64,000 bases of DNA from Candidatus Saccharimonadota bacterium (GTDB lineage Bacteria; Patescibacteriota; Saccharimonadia; Saccharimonadales; Saccharimonadaceae): positions 1 through 64,000 of the forward strand of contig JAFWSN010000001.1 of the NCBI GenBank assembly GCA_017519305.1, in the 5' to 3' direction. This document shows positions 8,455 through 16,394 of this stretch, piece after piece. The position numbers were made by a program, and so were the translations under genes. Numbering within the stretch: position 1 is the first letter of the stretch; each line of letters begins with the position of its first letter. The notes below the pieces were generated by a model. It was not told the origin of the DNA and did not search any database. It saw only the letters and a list, made by a program, of their open reading frames with translations.

Positions 8455-9477
8455 ATGGCAAAAAAATCTGAAGTGGTGGCAGAAAAATCTGATGGCAAAA
8501 GCGACGCTTTGAAACTCGCGATTGCTCAAATTACTAAACAATTTGGTGACGGTTCAATTATGAAACTCGGCGAAACGCCAAAGATGGATGTGGAGCTTCT
8601 CCCGTCTGGCTCGTTGTCGCTTGACCTTGCCCTTGGTGGTGGCTATCCAAAAGGTCGTATCATCGAAATCTATGGCCCAGAATCTTCTGGTAAAACTACT
8701 TTGGCACTTCACGCCATTGCCGAAATTCAAAAACAAGGCGGCCAAGCAGCCTTTATTGATGCTGAGCACGCACTCGATCCGGCCTACGCCAAACGTATCG
8801 GCGTCGACACTGCAAACTTACTAATTTCTCAACCAGACAACGGCGAGCAAGCTCTCGAAATTTGTGAAACTTTGGTTCGCTCCAATGCGGTTGATTTGAT
8901 TGTGGTCGACTCGGTCGCCGCACTTGTTCCACAAGCTGAAATCGATGGCGATATGGGCGAAGCTCAAATGGGTCTTCAGGCTCGTTTGATGTCTCAGGCT
9001 ATGCGTAAACTCACCGGTATCATTAGCAAATCCAAAGCCACTGTGATCTTTATTAACCAAATTCGTATGAAGATTGGTGTGATGTTTGGTAACCCAGAAA
9101 CCACTACCGGCGGTAACGCACTTAAATTCTATGCTTCTGTCCGTATCGATATCCGCCGTATTGGCCAAATTAAAGACGGTGACAATATTGCTGGTAACCG
9201 CACTAAGGTTAAAATTGTTAAAAACAAGATCGCTGCACCATTCCGCACTGCCGAATTCGATGTAATGTACAACGAAGGTATTTCTAAGACTGGTGACGTA
9301 CTCGATCTCGCTGTCCAATATGGCATTGTCGAAAAAGCTGGTGCCTTCATTAAATATAACGGCGAAACTCTCGGCCAAGGCCGCGAAGCCGTCAAAAAAC
9401 TCTTCAAAGAAAAACCAGAACTCATGGCCGAAATCGAAGCCAAGGTTCGCGAAGCTGCTACCGTAGAAAAAGATTAG
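8455..9477 (+). CDS. recA: Recombinase RecA
   Basis: The 340-residue RecA forms ATP-dependent filaments on ssDNA and performs strand exchange. Walker A GPESSGKT lies at residues 74-81. Other hallmarks are the [12 protein letters not shown] Walker B segment, [36 protein letters not shown] (loop 2) and [11 protein letters not shown]. Length is normal, with a short C-terminus. It is followed one base later by a NUDIX gene and then recX, so recA and its modulator are probably co-transcribed. Confidence 0.98.
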   Translation: MAKKSEVVAEKSDGKSDALKLAIAQITKQFGDGSIMKLGETPKMDVELLPSGSLSLDLALGGGYPKGRIIEIYGPESSGKTTLALHAIAEIQKQGGQAAFIDAEHALDPAYAKRIGVDTANLLISQPDNGEQALEICETLVRSNAVDLIVVDSVAALVPQAEIDGDMGEAQMGLQARLMSQAMRKLTGIISKSKATVIFINQIRMKIGVMFGNPETTTGGNALKFYASVRIDIRRIGQIKDGDNIAGNRTKVKIVKNKIAAPFRTAEFDVMYNEGISKTGDVLDLAVQYGIVEKAGAFIKYNGETLGQGREAVKKLFKEKPELMAEIEAKVREAATVEKD

Positions 9478-9478
9478 T

Positions 9479-10021
9479 ATGGAGCATCCGGGCGAAGTTT
9501 GGCAGGAATTCGATTATAATGGCGAGCGCCTCGGCGGCATCGAGCCACGTGATTTTGACGAAACAAAAAGTAAGCTGGTCGGCGGTAGCGCCATCATGCT
9601 TTATCGCGTGCGCGACGGGCAAATTGAATTTCTGTTTCAACATCGCTCAAAAACTCTCAAAGGCAATCCAGACAAATGGGATGTGTCGGCGGGTGGGCAC
9701 GTTAATTTAAACGAACCAATTATCGACACGGCCATTCGTGAAACGCGCGAAGAAATCGGCGTCGATATCGATAAAAACAAACTGGAATTCGCCGAGTATT
9801 ACATCAAAGAAAAGCTAATGGTATTCCTATATTTTTACGATTGGGGCGACCGCGCGGACGAATTTTCTTTCGACGACCAAGAAGTCGAAGAAGTAAAGTG
9901 GGTTAAATATTCTGAATTCGAATCGTTTTTGCCAATGTTAAAACCGAATCTCAAAAGAGACCTAAAATTCCTACGCTGTCTGGACGAATGGAACGATAAA
10001 ATCCAAAATGGAAATATATAA
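9479..10021 (+). CDS. NUDIX hydrolase, IDI-like
   Basis: This 180-residue protein has a complete Nudix box at about residues 73-95 (G-x5-E-x7-REtrEEiG). The N-terminal arrangement (IEPRDFDETK, FLFQHRSKTLKGNPDKWDVSAGGHV) resembles isopentenyl-diphosphate-isomerase-like NUDIX proteins. The substrate cannot be told; nucleoside diphosphate derivatives or isoprenoid diphosphates are both possible. It sits between recA and recX and overlaps recX by 14 bases, so a house-cleaning role in the recombination operon is plausible. Confidence 0.88.
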   Translation: MEHPGEVWQEFDYNGERLGGIEPRDFDETKSKLVGGSAIMLYRVRDGQIEFLFQHRSKTLKGNPDKWDVSAGGHVNLNEPIIDTAIRETREEIGVDIDKNKLEFAEYYIKEKLMVFLYFYDWGDRADEFSFDDQEVEEVKWVKYSEFESFLPMLKPNLKRDLKFLRCLDEWNDKIQNGNI

Positions 10022-10745
10022 GCTCAAAGATTTTGAAAAAGTCGACCAGAACACTGGCGAAGTCGCTGAGTTTCGTGTTACCGACATCAAGCAGGCGGTC
10101 AAAAACGAAAACCGCGTCAATGTTTTCGTGAATAATAAATATTCTTTTTCGCTCGATATTGCACAACTTGTAGATTTCAAAATCAAAAAAGGCCAAGCAA
10201 TCACAGAAGTAGAACTCGAGAAATTCAAAAACGCTTCCGAATTCGGCAAACTTTACCAACGAACTTTGGAATGGGTTTTGGTGCGCCCGCGCTCGACACG
10301 AGAAGTAAAGGACTACTTATTTAAGAAATCTATCCAGCCAATTAAATCCAAAGACCCGGAGACTAAAAAAACGATTCTCAAAAAACCTACCGTAGATCGC
10401 GCGCAGTTCGCCGATCAGATTATTAATCGTCTCGGCGAAAAAGGCTACTTAGACGATGAGCGCTTCGCTAAATATTATGTTGAAAATCGCTTTGTCAAAA
10501 AAGGTATTTCCAAAAAGCGCCTTGGTTTAGAGCTCGCCCAAAAAGGTATCGCCAAAGAAATTATTGACCAGGTTTTAGATATTAGAAGTGACGAAGAGGA
10601 AATCAGAAAGATTATCGCAAAAAAATCAAAACGTTATGATGCGGATAAAATGATTAGTTATCTGACTCGTCAGGGATTTCACTTTGAGACTGTGCGTAAT
10701 CTGGTTCAGGATTTTTACGGAACGGATTCACAAAGTTTGGAATAA
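10008..10745 (+). CDS. recX: Regulatory protein RecX
   Basis: RecX binds and modulates RecA filaments. The 245-residue protein has the three-helix repeat pattern of the family, with RTLEWVLVRPRSTREVKDYL, LGEKGYLDDERFAKYYVENR and KKGISKKRLGLELAQKGI. It also has an N-terminal extension of about 80 residues. It lies in the recA-nudix-recX operon. The last 92 bases overlap the end of the convergent PRC-barrel gene. Confidence 0.9.
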   Translation: MEIYKLKDFEKVDQNTGEVAEFRVTDIKQAVKNENRVNVFVNNKYSFSLDIAQLVDFKIKKGQAITEVELEKFKNASEFGKLYQRTLEWVLVRPRSTREVKDYLFKKSIQPIKSKDPETKKTILKKPTVDRAQFADQIINRLGEKGYLDDERFAKYYVENRFVKKGISKKRLGLELAQKGIAKEIIDQVLDIRSDEEEIRKIIAKKSKRYDADKMISYLTRQGFHFETVRNLVQDFYGTDSQSLE

Positions 10746-11262
10746 AGTCTTCTTTTTCGGCGCGTTCTTTGATTTTCTTTTCTTCGTCGCGCACAATAAG
10801 TTTCGTGTCGGTTACTTCTACGACTTCGCTACGAGGGATCAAGAGTTCAGGATCCATTAGCGCCTTGAATGCTGGACGCTGCACAATAAATTGTTGCACG
10901 ATAAAATCACCCTCGCTACAATTGAAGCTAGTAATTTTGCCAAGCTTTGAGCCTCTGCGGCTTTCAACCTTCAAACCAATCAAACCAAAATCAAGCTCCA
11001 AGGCGTTACGAATTTTAATGACGTCTTCGCCATTCACAAATTCGTCCGCCGAATCAATCACCATGCCGTAGCTAGAAAATTCACGAATACTTTTTACATC
11101 CAAAATATTGGCACCAGAATTTGACATTGGTCCAACAGTTTTAAAACCTACAATTTTGAGTTCGTCTGGATCGACAATAGGTTCGCCAGCACGCGCAATC
11201 ATGCCGCCGGCCTGAATACTAAGAATTGGTGTATTCGAAAGTTTCTCGCTATTGATTAACAT
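10654..11262 (-). CDS. PRC-barrel domain protein
   Basis: This 202-residue protein carries two PRC-barrel-like units: GEPIVDPDELKIVGF near residues 27-41 and GKITSFNCSEGDFIVQQFIV near 125-145. A charged tail follows (FRKNPEPDYAQSQ). PRC-barrels occur in RNA-processing and photosynthesis-related proteins; the function here is unknown. Its 3' end overlaps recX antisense by 92 bases. ATG 11262 follows a minus-strand TATAAT by 6 bases. Confidence 0.8.
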   Translation of the reverse strand: MLINSEKLSNTPILSIQAGGMIARAGEPIVDPDELKIVGFKTVGPMSNSGANILDVKSIREFSSYGMVIDSADEFVNGEDVIKIRNALELDFGLIGLKVESRRGSKLGKITSFNCSEGDFIVQQFIVQRPAFKALMDPELLIPRSEVVEVTDTKLIVRDEEKKIKERAEKEDFIPNFVNPFRKNPEPDYAQSQSEIPDESDN

Positions 11263-11268
11263 AAGTTA

Positions 11269-11274
11269 ATTATA
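11269..11274 (-). promoter_or_regulatory. PRC-barrel gene promoter, leaderless type
   Basis: TATAAT on the minus strand, then 6 bases, then the ATG; no ribosome binding site is possible. Confidence 0.65.
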
Positions 11275-11313
11275 ACACACCACAGATGACCCGTGGAAAA
11301 AAGACGCGAAAAA

Positions 11314-11322
11314 TGGTATAAT
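11314..11322 (+). promoter_or_regulatory. lepA promoter, leaderless type
   Basis: TGGTATAAT (11314-11322) is followed by 7 bases and then the lepA ATG at 11330. Confidence 0.7.
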
Positions 11323-11329
11323 TTTCCAT

Positions 11330-13114
11330 ATGAATCCAGATAAAATCCGTAATTTTTGTATTATTGCACACATCGATCACGGCAAATCGACTCTTGCTGA
11401 CCGCATGATGGAAATCACTGGCACAGTTGAGAAACGTGAGATGAAGGCGCAGCTTCTTGACAGCATGGATTTGGAACGTGAAAAGGGCATCACGATTAAA
11501 CTTGCGCCAGTCACAATGAACTGGAAAGGCTATATGCTGAACTTAATCGATACTCCGGGCCACGTGGATTTTTCTTATGAAGTTTCGCGCTCGCTTCAGG
11601 CAGTTGAAGCTGCAGTTTTGGTGGTTGATGCTACGCAGGGCATTCAGGCCCAAACCCTCGCGAACGTCTATCTTGCGATTGAACAAAATTTGGAAATTAT
11701 TCCGGTGATCAATAAGATTGACTTGCCGGCAGCAGATGTCGAGAAAGTTTCGGCTGAAATTATTAATTTGCTTGGCTGCAAAAAAGAAGATATTATTGGC
11801 GTTTCAGCCAAAACCGGTCTTAATGTTGAAAAAGTTTTGGATGAAATTATTGCCAAGGCTCCGCAGCCAAAAGTTGAGGCTGCCGCCGCCGGTGACACTC
11901 GCGCTTTGATTTTCGACAGCTACTTCGATGACTATCGCGGCGTAGTGCTTTATGTACGCGTTTTCGATGGTCATATCCCAAAGAACTCCGAAATCCATAT
12001 GATGGCAAACCGCACTAATGGTTTGGCACTCGAAGTTGGTGTTTTGACGCCAAAAATGTCACCAAAAGACGAACTTACGAGTGGCGAAATTGGTTACATT
12101 GTGACGAACCTCAAAACCACGCGCGAAGCAAAAGTCGGTGACACAGTGACTTTAACTAAGGCTCTCGCTACGACGCCTTTGCCAGGCTATCGAAATGTTT
12201 TGCCGTTTGTTTATGCTGGATTTTTTCCAGTTTCAAATGACCAATACAAAGATTTGAAAGAAGCCATCGAAAAACTCAGTCTTTCCGATTCGGCACTTCG
12301 TTTTGAACCAGAAAATTCACCAATCTTAGGCTTTGGTCTTCGCATTGGATTCCTCGGTCTTCTTCATATGGACATTATTAAGGAACGCCTCGAACGTGAA
12401 TTTAAGCTCGACCTCATCGTCACCAATCCTTCCACCAACTACCAGGTTGTTTTGAATAATGGTGACGAAATGGATATTAAATCTGCCTCCGACTTGCCAG
12501 ACATTTCCGAGGTCAAAGAAATCCGCGAACCATGGGTCAAAGGTGAAATTATTTTGCCGGCTAGCATGATTGGCAACGTACTCGGTCTTATCAACGAAAA
12601 ACGTGGTCACCAGACCAATCTTAGTTATATTGAAGATCGTGCCGTGATTGATTTTGAGGCTCCGATGGCGAACCTCCTTACCGATTTTTACGACCAACTT
12701 AAATCTGCCACTTCTGGTTACGCGAGCTTTAACTACGAACTCAGCGGTTATAAGGCCGAAGACCTCGTGCGTCTCGATTTTCTCGTCGCAGGGAACCGCA
12801 TGGACGCGCTTTCTATCATGTGTCACAAAACCGAAGCCGATCGCATTGGTCGCGAAATCACTAAGAAACTTAAAGAAGTAATTCCACGCCAAAACTTTGA
12901 GGTGGCTTTGCAGGCTGCCGTGGGCGCCAGAATCATCGCTCGCGAGACTATCGGTGCTTATCGCAAAGACGTGACGGTCAAAATTCATACCGGTGACCGC
13001 GATCGCAAAGCCAAATTACTCGAAAAACAGAAACGCGGCAAAGCCCGTATGAAACGTTTTGGTAAAATCGATATCCCATCTGACGCATTTACCGTCATGT
13101 TGAAGCGCGATTAA
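11330..13114 (+). CDS. lepA: Elongation factor 4 (LepA)
   Basis: This ribosome-bound translational GTPase of 594 residues is of family length. G1 is AHIDHGKST near residue 13, G2 lies at EREKGITIK, G3 at DTPGHVDF, G4 at NKIDLP and G5 at SAKTG. The LepA C-terminal domain is recognisable (GYASFNYELSGYK, LEKQKRGKARMKRFGKIDIPSDAF). It has its own leaderless-type promoter. Confidence 0.97.
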   Translation: MNPDKIRNFCIIAHIDHGKSTLADRMMEITGTVEKREMKAQLLDSMDLEREKGITIKLAPVTMNWKGYMLNLIDTPGHVDFSYEVSRSLQAVEAAVLVVDATQGIQAQTLANVYLAIEQNLEIIPVINKIDLPAADVEKVSAEIINLLGCKKEDIIGVSAKTGLNVEKVLDEIIAKAPQPKVEAAAAGDTRALIFDSYFDDYRGVVLYVRVFDGHIPKNSEIHMMANRTNGLALEVGVLTPKMSPKDELTSGEIGYIVTNLKTTREAKVGDTVTLTKALATTPLPGYRNVLPFVYAGFFPVSNDQYKDLKEAIEKLSLSDSALRFEPENSPILGFGLRIGFLGLLHMDIIKERLEREFKLDLIVTNPSTNYQVVLNNGDEMDIKSASDLPDISEVKEIREPWVKGEIILPASMIGNVLGLINEKRGHQTNLSYIEDRAVIDFEAPMANLLTDFYDQLKSATSGYASFNYELSGYKAEDLVRLDFLVAGNRMDALSIMCHKTEADRIGREITKKLKEVIPRQNFEVALQAAVGARIIARETIGAYRKDVTVKIHTGDRDRKAKLLEKQKRGKARMKRFGKIDIPSDAFTVMLKRD

Positions 13115-13123
13115 TGCTATAAT
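13115..13123 (+). promoter_or_regulatory. Leaderless-type promoter directly after lepA
   Basis: TGCTATAAT (13115-13123) overlaps the region just after the lepA stop and lies 6 bases before ATG 13130. Confidence 0.7.
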
Positions 13124-13129
13124 AAAAAT

Positions 13130-13627
13130 ATGAGAAAAATTATTTTAAGTTTATCTCTGATTGCGATGCCGCTCATTATTGCTGGCAGCGCTACTGCTTT
13201 GAGTGACGCTCAGCGCCAAGTGATTGCTGGCGAATGTGACACTATTCATCGAGTATTAGAATCTTTGCAAAAAACTGATTCCAAAACTCGCGTTAAACTC
13301 GGCTATTACTATGAAACAATCCTTAGCAAGTTTATGATTCCGCTCAATAGCCGTTTAGTCAAAAACAGTATTTCTAATTCCGAACTGATCGATATTCAAA
13401 CCGAATTTAAGGAAGCTAAGCAAAAGTTCTCGGACGATTTTATTGCCTATCAAAAAAATCTCGAAGCTTTGCTCGGTATGAATTGCAATGGTGACCCAGA
13501 TGCATTTTACGAAAAAATCGTTTCAGTTCGTAGCGACCGCGCCAAAGTACACCAAGATACGGTTAAACTCAAAGAACTAATAACTAAGCACCGCGATGCG
13601 GTCAAAAAATTAATGGAGCGACTATGA
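13130..13627 (+). CDS. Secreted helical protein, unknown function
   Basis: This 165-residue protein has a signal peptide (about 1-23, GSATALS), then a mostly helical, charged mature part with two cysteines (about residues 36 and 120) that could form a disulfide. No family is recognised. It overlaps the next gene by 4 bases (ATGA), so the two are probably translated together and act in the envelope. Confidence 0.75.
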   Translation: MRKIILSLSLIAMPLIIAGSATALSDAQRQVIAGECDTIHRVLESLQKTDSKTRVKLGYYYETILSKFMIPLNSRLVKNSISNSELIDIQTEFKEAKQKFSDDFIAYQKNLEALLGMNCNGDPDAFYEKIVSVRSDRAKVHQDTVKLKELITKHRDAVKKLMERL

Positions 13628-13953
13628 CAAGAGGCGGTAAGAACTTAATTTTGCTCGGCGTTGCTTCTATTGCAATTGCGGTTACAACTACTTTCATTAG
13701 CTTGGCGATTTATCATAATTCCGGCGATATTTATATTGACCGTTCTCGCCCGGGCTTTTTGCCAGACGAAGAGGAAATCGAAGAAAAAGAACAGGAAAAA
13801 GAATCGGCCTACGAATTTTCTGAAAATGGTGAAATTTCTACCGACGTACTCAAAGAATATCTCGAACAGCTCGAAAAAGAAGCTGACGAAATTGATGCTA
13901 TTGAATCTCCATTTGATGCCAAAGCATTGTCGGACGAAGTTTTTGGAATTTAA
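13624..13953 (+). CDS. Small single-pass membrane protein with acidic tail
   Basis: The 109-residue product has an N-terminal membrane helix (about residues 10-32) and a long Glu/Asp-rich extracytoplasmic part. Its partner upstream is the secreted helical protein. Its stop overlaps the stop of the convergent murC by three bases (13951-13953 against 13950-13952). The function is unknown. Confidence 0.7.
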   Translation: MTRGGKNLILLGVASIAIAVTTTFISLAIYHNSGDIYIDRSRPGFLPDEEEIEEKEQEKESAYEFSENGEISTDVLKEYLEQLEKEADEIDAIESPFDAKALSDEVFGI

Positions 13954-15164
13954 TCTTTAAGATTAACGCGAGCCCACTCGTCAGTCTCGCCGGTTAGAAT
14001 CATTAAAATCAAATAACCGTCTTTTTTGTAGGCCAAAAGTTTTTCAGCTAAAGCATCGTTTAAATCAGCTGGTTCAGCAATTTCTGGATTTTCAATTTCA
14101 CCAATCAACATTTCTGGCGTCAACAATTCAAATCCGGGTTTTTCGCGCGTAAGGAAAGTTGGCAGCCAGAAAAGCTTACTGGCGCCAAGGAAAGTTTTCT
14201 TGTATTCGTGTCTGACTTCGTGTTGGCGCATATTTTGAAGTGGTTGATACGCCACAACGACGCCCTTTAGCCCGAGTCTCTCAGCTTCTTCATTAGCGAT
14301 ATTAATTACAGTTTCGACTTCTTCCGGATGATGTGCGTAGTCGGAGTAAACGTTGGTAGCAATTTTTTCGAAGCGCCTTGCAACACCGGGAAAATCATTA
14401 ATGACTTTGATTACTTCGAGCTCGTCGAGCTCTGGTTTCAACTCCATAATCGCACGCTTGGCCAAAGTAGCATCGAAACGACGCGATTCGCCCACGAGCG
14501 TAATGCGGGAATCGGTTTCGCCACCCTCGATTACTTGCTGGCTTTGGGCCCTAAATTGTTCGAATGCAGCATGATAATCCTCGCGCGTTGGGTAAATATC
14601 GGCATGGTCATAAGTCTCGGACGGGATGAGGGAAATGAATGGGTGGAAATGCAAGAAATTACGATCGAATTCATCGGCTTCGTAAATAAAGTATTCGTCG
14701 CCTGCAGTATACTTGCCGGCCGGAGCAAAACTTAGCGTTGAACCAACGATGTGTGCGGCCGGAATACCAAGTCTAGAAAAAGCATAAATCAAGATTGCCG
14801 TGGTGGTTGTTTTGCCGTGTGTACCGGCTACCGCCACCATTTTAAGACCAAGTTTTTCAATCAAAAACGCAATCAATTCGTCGCGTTTGGAAACGCGAAT
14901 GCCGAGTTCTTTGGCGGCAATAAGCTCTGGATTGTCGGCTTTTAGGGCTGAAGTATGAACGAACCAATCGATGTCATCAAAACTTCTGAGGAAATTACCG
15001 TCCTGTGGACCAACATTAACTTTAATACCGCGTTTCATAAGTTCCGGCATAATGTCGCCATCGGCAGCAAGGTCGGAGCCAATTACTTCAAAACCAGCAT
15101 CGCTAGCGAGTAATGCTAGTGGCCCCATGCCTTTTCCGGAAATACCAGAGATATAAATTTTCAT
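13950..15164 (-). CDS. murC: UDP-N-acetylmuramate--L-alanine ligase (MurC/Mpl-type Mur ligase)
   Basis: This ATP-dependent ligase adds the first amino acid to UDP-MurNAc. The 404 residues show the N-terminal dinucleotide-type fold (ISGISGKGMGPLA), the ATP loop GTHGKTTTT (about residues 114-122), EADEFDRNF, and a C-terminal region with DYAHHPEEV, as expected for MurC. It is shorter than typical MurC (450-490). Mpl (murein tripeptide ligase) is an alternative, but MurC is favoured with murB and glmM nearby. Its ATG lies only 14 bp from the divergent tsaE ATG. Confidence 0.8.
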   Translation of the reverse strand: MKIYISGISGKGMGPLALLASDAGFEVIGSDLAADGDIMPELMKRGIKVNVGPQDGNFLRSFDDIDWFVHTSALKADNPELIAAKELGIRVSKRDELIAFLIEKLGLKMVAVAGTHGKTTTTAILIYAFSRLGIPAAHIVGSTLSFAPAGKYTAGDEYFIYEADEFDRNFLHFHPFISLIPSETYDHADIYPTREDYHAAFEQFRAQSQQVIEGGETDSRITLVGESRRFDATLAKRAIMELKPELDELEVIKVINDFPGVARRFEKIATNVYSDYAHHPEEVETVINIANEEAERLGLKGVVVAYQPLQNMRQHEVRHEYKKTFLGASKLFWLPTFLTREKPGFELLTPEMLIGEIENPEIAEPADLNDALAEKLLAYKKDGYLILMILTGETDEWARVNLKD

Positions 15165-15178
15165 GCTATAATTTTATC
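15165..15178. promoter_or_regulatory. Overlapping divergent leaderless promoters of murC and tsaE
   Basis: The whole intergenic region is 14 bp (gctataattttatc). On the plus strand TATAAT 15167-15172 sits 6 bases before the tsaE ATG. On the minus strand TAAAAT (plus 15171-15176) sits 6 bases before the murC ATG. The two -10 boxes overlap by two bases and no 5' leader is possible from either. Confidence 0.7.
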
Positions 15179-15580
15179 ATGAAAATTGCCTCTGAAGAAG
15201 AAATGCTGGCGTTTGGCAAAAACTTTGCTAAAGATCTGAAACCACCAAAAATTATTGAACTTATTGGCGACGTTGGCGCCGGTAAGACAACTTTTGTACG
15301 CGGTTTGGCTGAGGGTCTTGGTGTCAAAGAGCCAGTGACGAGCCCGAGTTTTACGATTTCCAAAGAATACGCTTTTGACGGCGGCGTTTTGATTCATTAT
15401 GATTTTTACCGTATCTCAGATCCGGGTTTAATGGCAGGCGATTTAGAAGAATCGATTATGGATCCGCAAGCGATTACGATTGTTGAATGGGCGGATTCGG
15501 TAGAAAATGTTTTGCCAGAAGATCGTGTTAAGATTTCTATTAAATACTGTGATGATGGCAGTAGGGAAATTGAACTATGA
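15179..15580 (+). CDS. tsaE: tRNA threonylcarbamoyladenosine biosynthesis ATPase TsaE
   Basis: TsaE is the ATPase of the t6A37 tRNA-modification complex (with TsaB and TsaD). The 133-residue protein has Walker A GDVGAGKTT at residues 30-38, the SPSFTI motif and HYDFYRI, with EWAD near the end. The start at 15179 is used because it has a -10 box exactly 6 bases upstream; an in-frame upstream ATG would overlap murC. It overlaps tsaB by 4 bases. Confidence 0.95.
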   Translation: MKIASEEEMLAFGKNFAKDLKPPKIIELIGDVGAGKTTFVRGLAEGLGVKEPVTSPSFTISKEYAFDGGVLIHYDFYRISDPGLMAGDLEESIMDPQAITIVEWADSVENVLPEDRVKISIKYCDDGSREIEL

Positions 15581-15909
15581 AATTATATCTAGATACTTCC
15601 ACTAGCACTACTTTGTTGAAGCTGGACGACAAAGAATATACTTGGGAATCTGGTCGTGATTTAGCTGAAAAATTACACGCCTTTGTGCGTGACAAGCTTG
15701 CTGAAAATGGCAAAACTTGGACCGACATTTCGGAAATTATTTACATGGCTGGACCAGGCTCATTTACTGGACTTCGCATTGGCGCAGCTTTCGTGAATGC
15801 TCTAGCGAGCGAATTGAGTATACCGCTCTTTAATCACAAAGGCGAAAAAGTCAAAATTATTTTGCCGGAATATGGTGCCGGCGCCAATATTACTGCTCCC
15901 AAAAAATAG
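15577..15909 (+). CDS. tsaB: TsaB-like protein, short form
   Basis: The 110-residue product keeps the N-terminal ASKHA half of TsaB: LYLDTSTSTT at the start and the hallmark GPGSFTGLRIG near residues 59-69. The family is usually about 220 residues, so the second half is missing, and no remnant follows the stop. TsaB binds TsaD and TsaE through its N-terminal half, so a reduced dimerisation subunit is plausible. It is translationally coupled to tsaE (ATGA). Confidence 0.85.
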   Translation: MKLYLDTSTSTTLLKLDDKEYTWESGRDLAEKLHAFVRDKLAENGKTWTDISEIIYMAGPGSFTGLRIGAAFVNALASELSIPLFNHKGEKVKIILPEYGAGANITAPKK

Positions 15910-15918
15910 CACAAGTGC

Positions 15919-15945
15919 TATAATTAGACAAAATAACAAAAGGAG
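15919..15945 (+). promoter_or_regulatory. Promoter and ribosome binding site
   Basis: TGCTATAAT ends at 15924 and AGGAGA starts at 15941, 10 bases before the GTG start at 15951. This is a conventional leadered gene. Confidence 0.65.
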
Positions 15946-15950
15946 AGATT

Positions 15951-16328
15951 GTGGAATCAAAAGAATCAAAAAAGAGCAATAAAAAACTCTTTATTATTGT
16001 TGGCGCTATCGCAGCCATCATCGTTGCTGTCGTTATTACTATTGTGCTAATCATTGTAAACAGTAGGCCAAAACTATTTGGTAAATGGAATGCTGAAGGC
16101 AGCAGCTGGTATTATGATTTCACTAGCGACACCGAAGGTCTTTACGGCTATCACTACGATTCAATCGACTATCCAGCACAAAAATTCACTTATGTTGATA
16201 ATGGTGATCATCTCACTATTACCTATGAAGGTTTCACTACTGGTATGGATCTCAACTATCGTCTCGAAGGCAACAAACTCATCGTTACCGATAGCTTCGG
16301 TACTGACGTTACTTATATTCACGAATAA
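15951..16328 (+). CDS. Membrane-anchored lipocalin-like small protein
   Basis: The 125-residue protein starts with GTG after AGGAGA. It has a Lys/Ser-rich cytoplasmic N-terminus, a membrane helix (about residues 13-38) and a beta-rich extracellular domain (LFGKWNAEGSSWYYDF and later strands). This resembles small DUF5640-like domains that measure or bind ligands outside the cell, but the match is only by pattern. It is a single-gene unit with its own terminator. Confidence 0.75.
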   Translation: MESKESKKSNKKLFIIVGAIAAIIVAVVITIVLIIVNSRPKLFGKWNAEGSSWYYDFTSDTEGLYGYHYDSIDYPAQKFTYVDNGDHLTITYEGFTTGMDLNYRLEGNKLIVTDSFGTDVTYIHE

Positions 16329-16334
16329 TCAAAA

Positions 16335-16369
16335 CAAAAAATGCAACTTCGCTCGGGGTTGCATTTTTT
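16335..16369 (+). terminator. Rho-independent terminator
   Basis: AAAAAATGCAAC (16335-16346) pairs with GTTGCATTTTTT (16358-16369), ending in the T-run. Confidence 0.92.
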
Positions 16370-16382
16370 GAGGTTTTAAGAG

Positions 16383-16388
16383 TAAAAT
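16383..16388 (+). promoter_or_regulatory. radA promoter, leaderless type
   Basis: TAAAAT lies 6 bases before the radA ATG at 16395 and directly after the preceding terminator. Confidence 0.5.
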
Positions 16389-16394
16389 AAGTTT

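Noticed and set aside
8821-9378. 185-codon open frame antisense to recA
   Set aside because: It is a codon-bias shadow of recA; no promoter, no ribosome binding site and no recognisable protein features. The same applies to long antisense frames in lepA, uvrD, dnaK and the adhesin genes.
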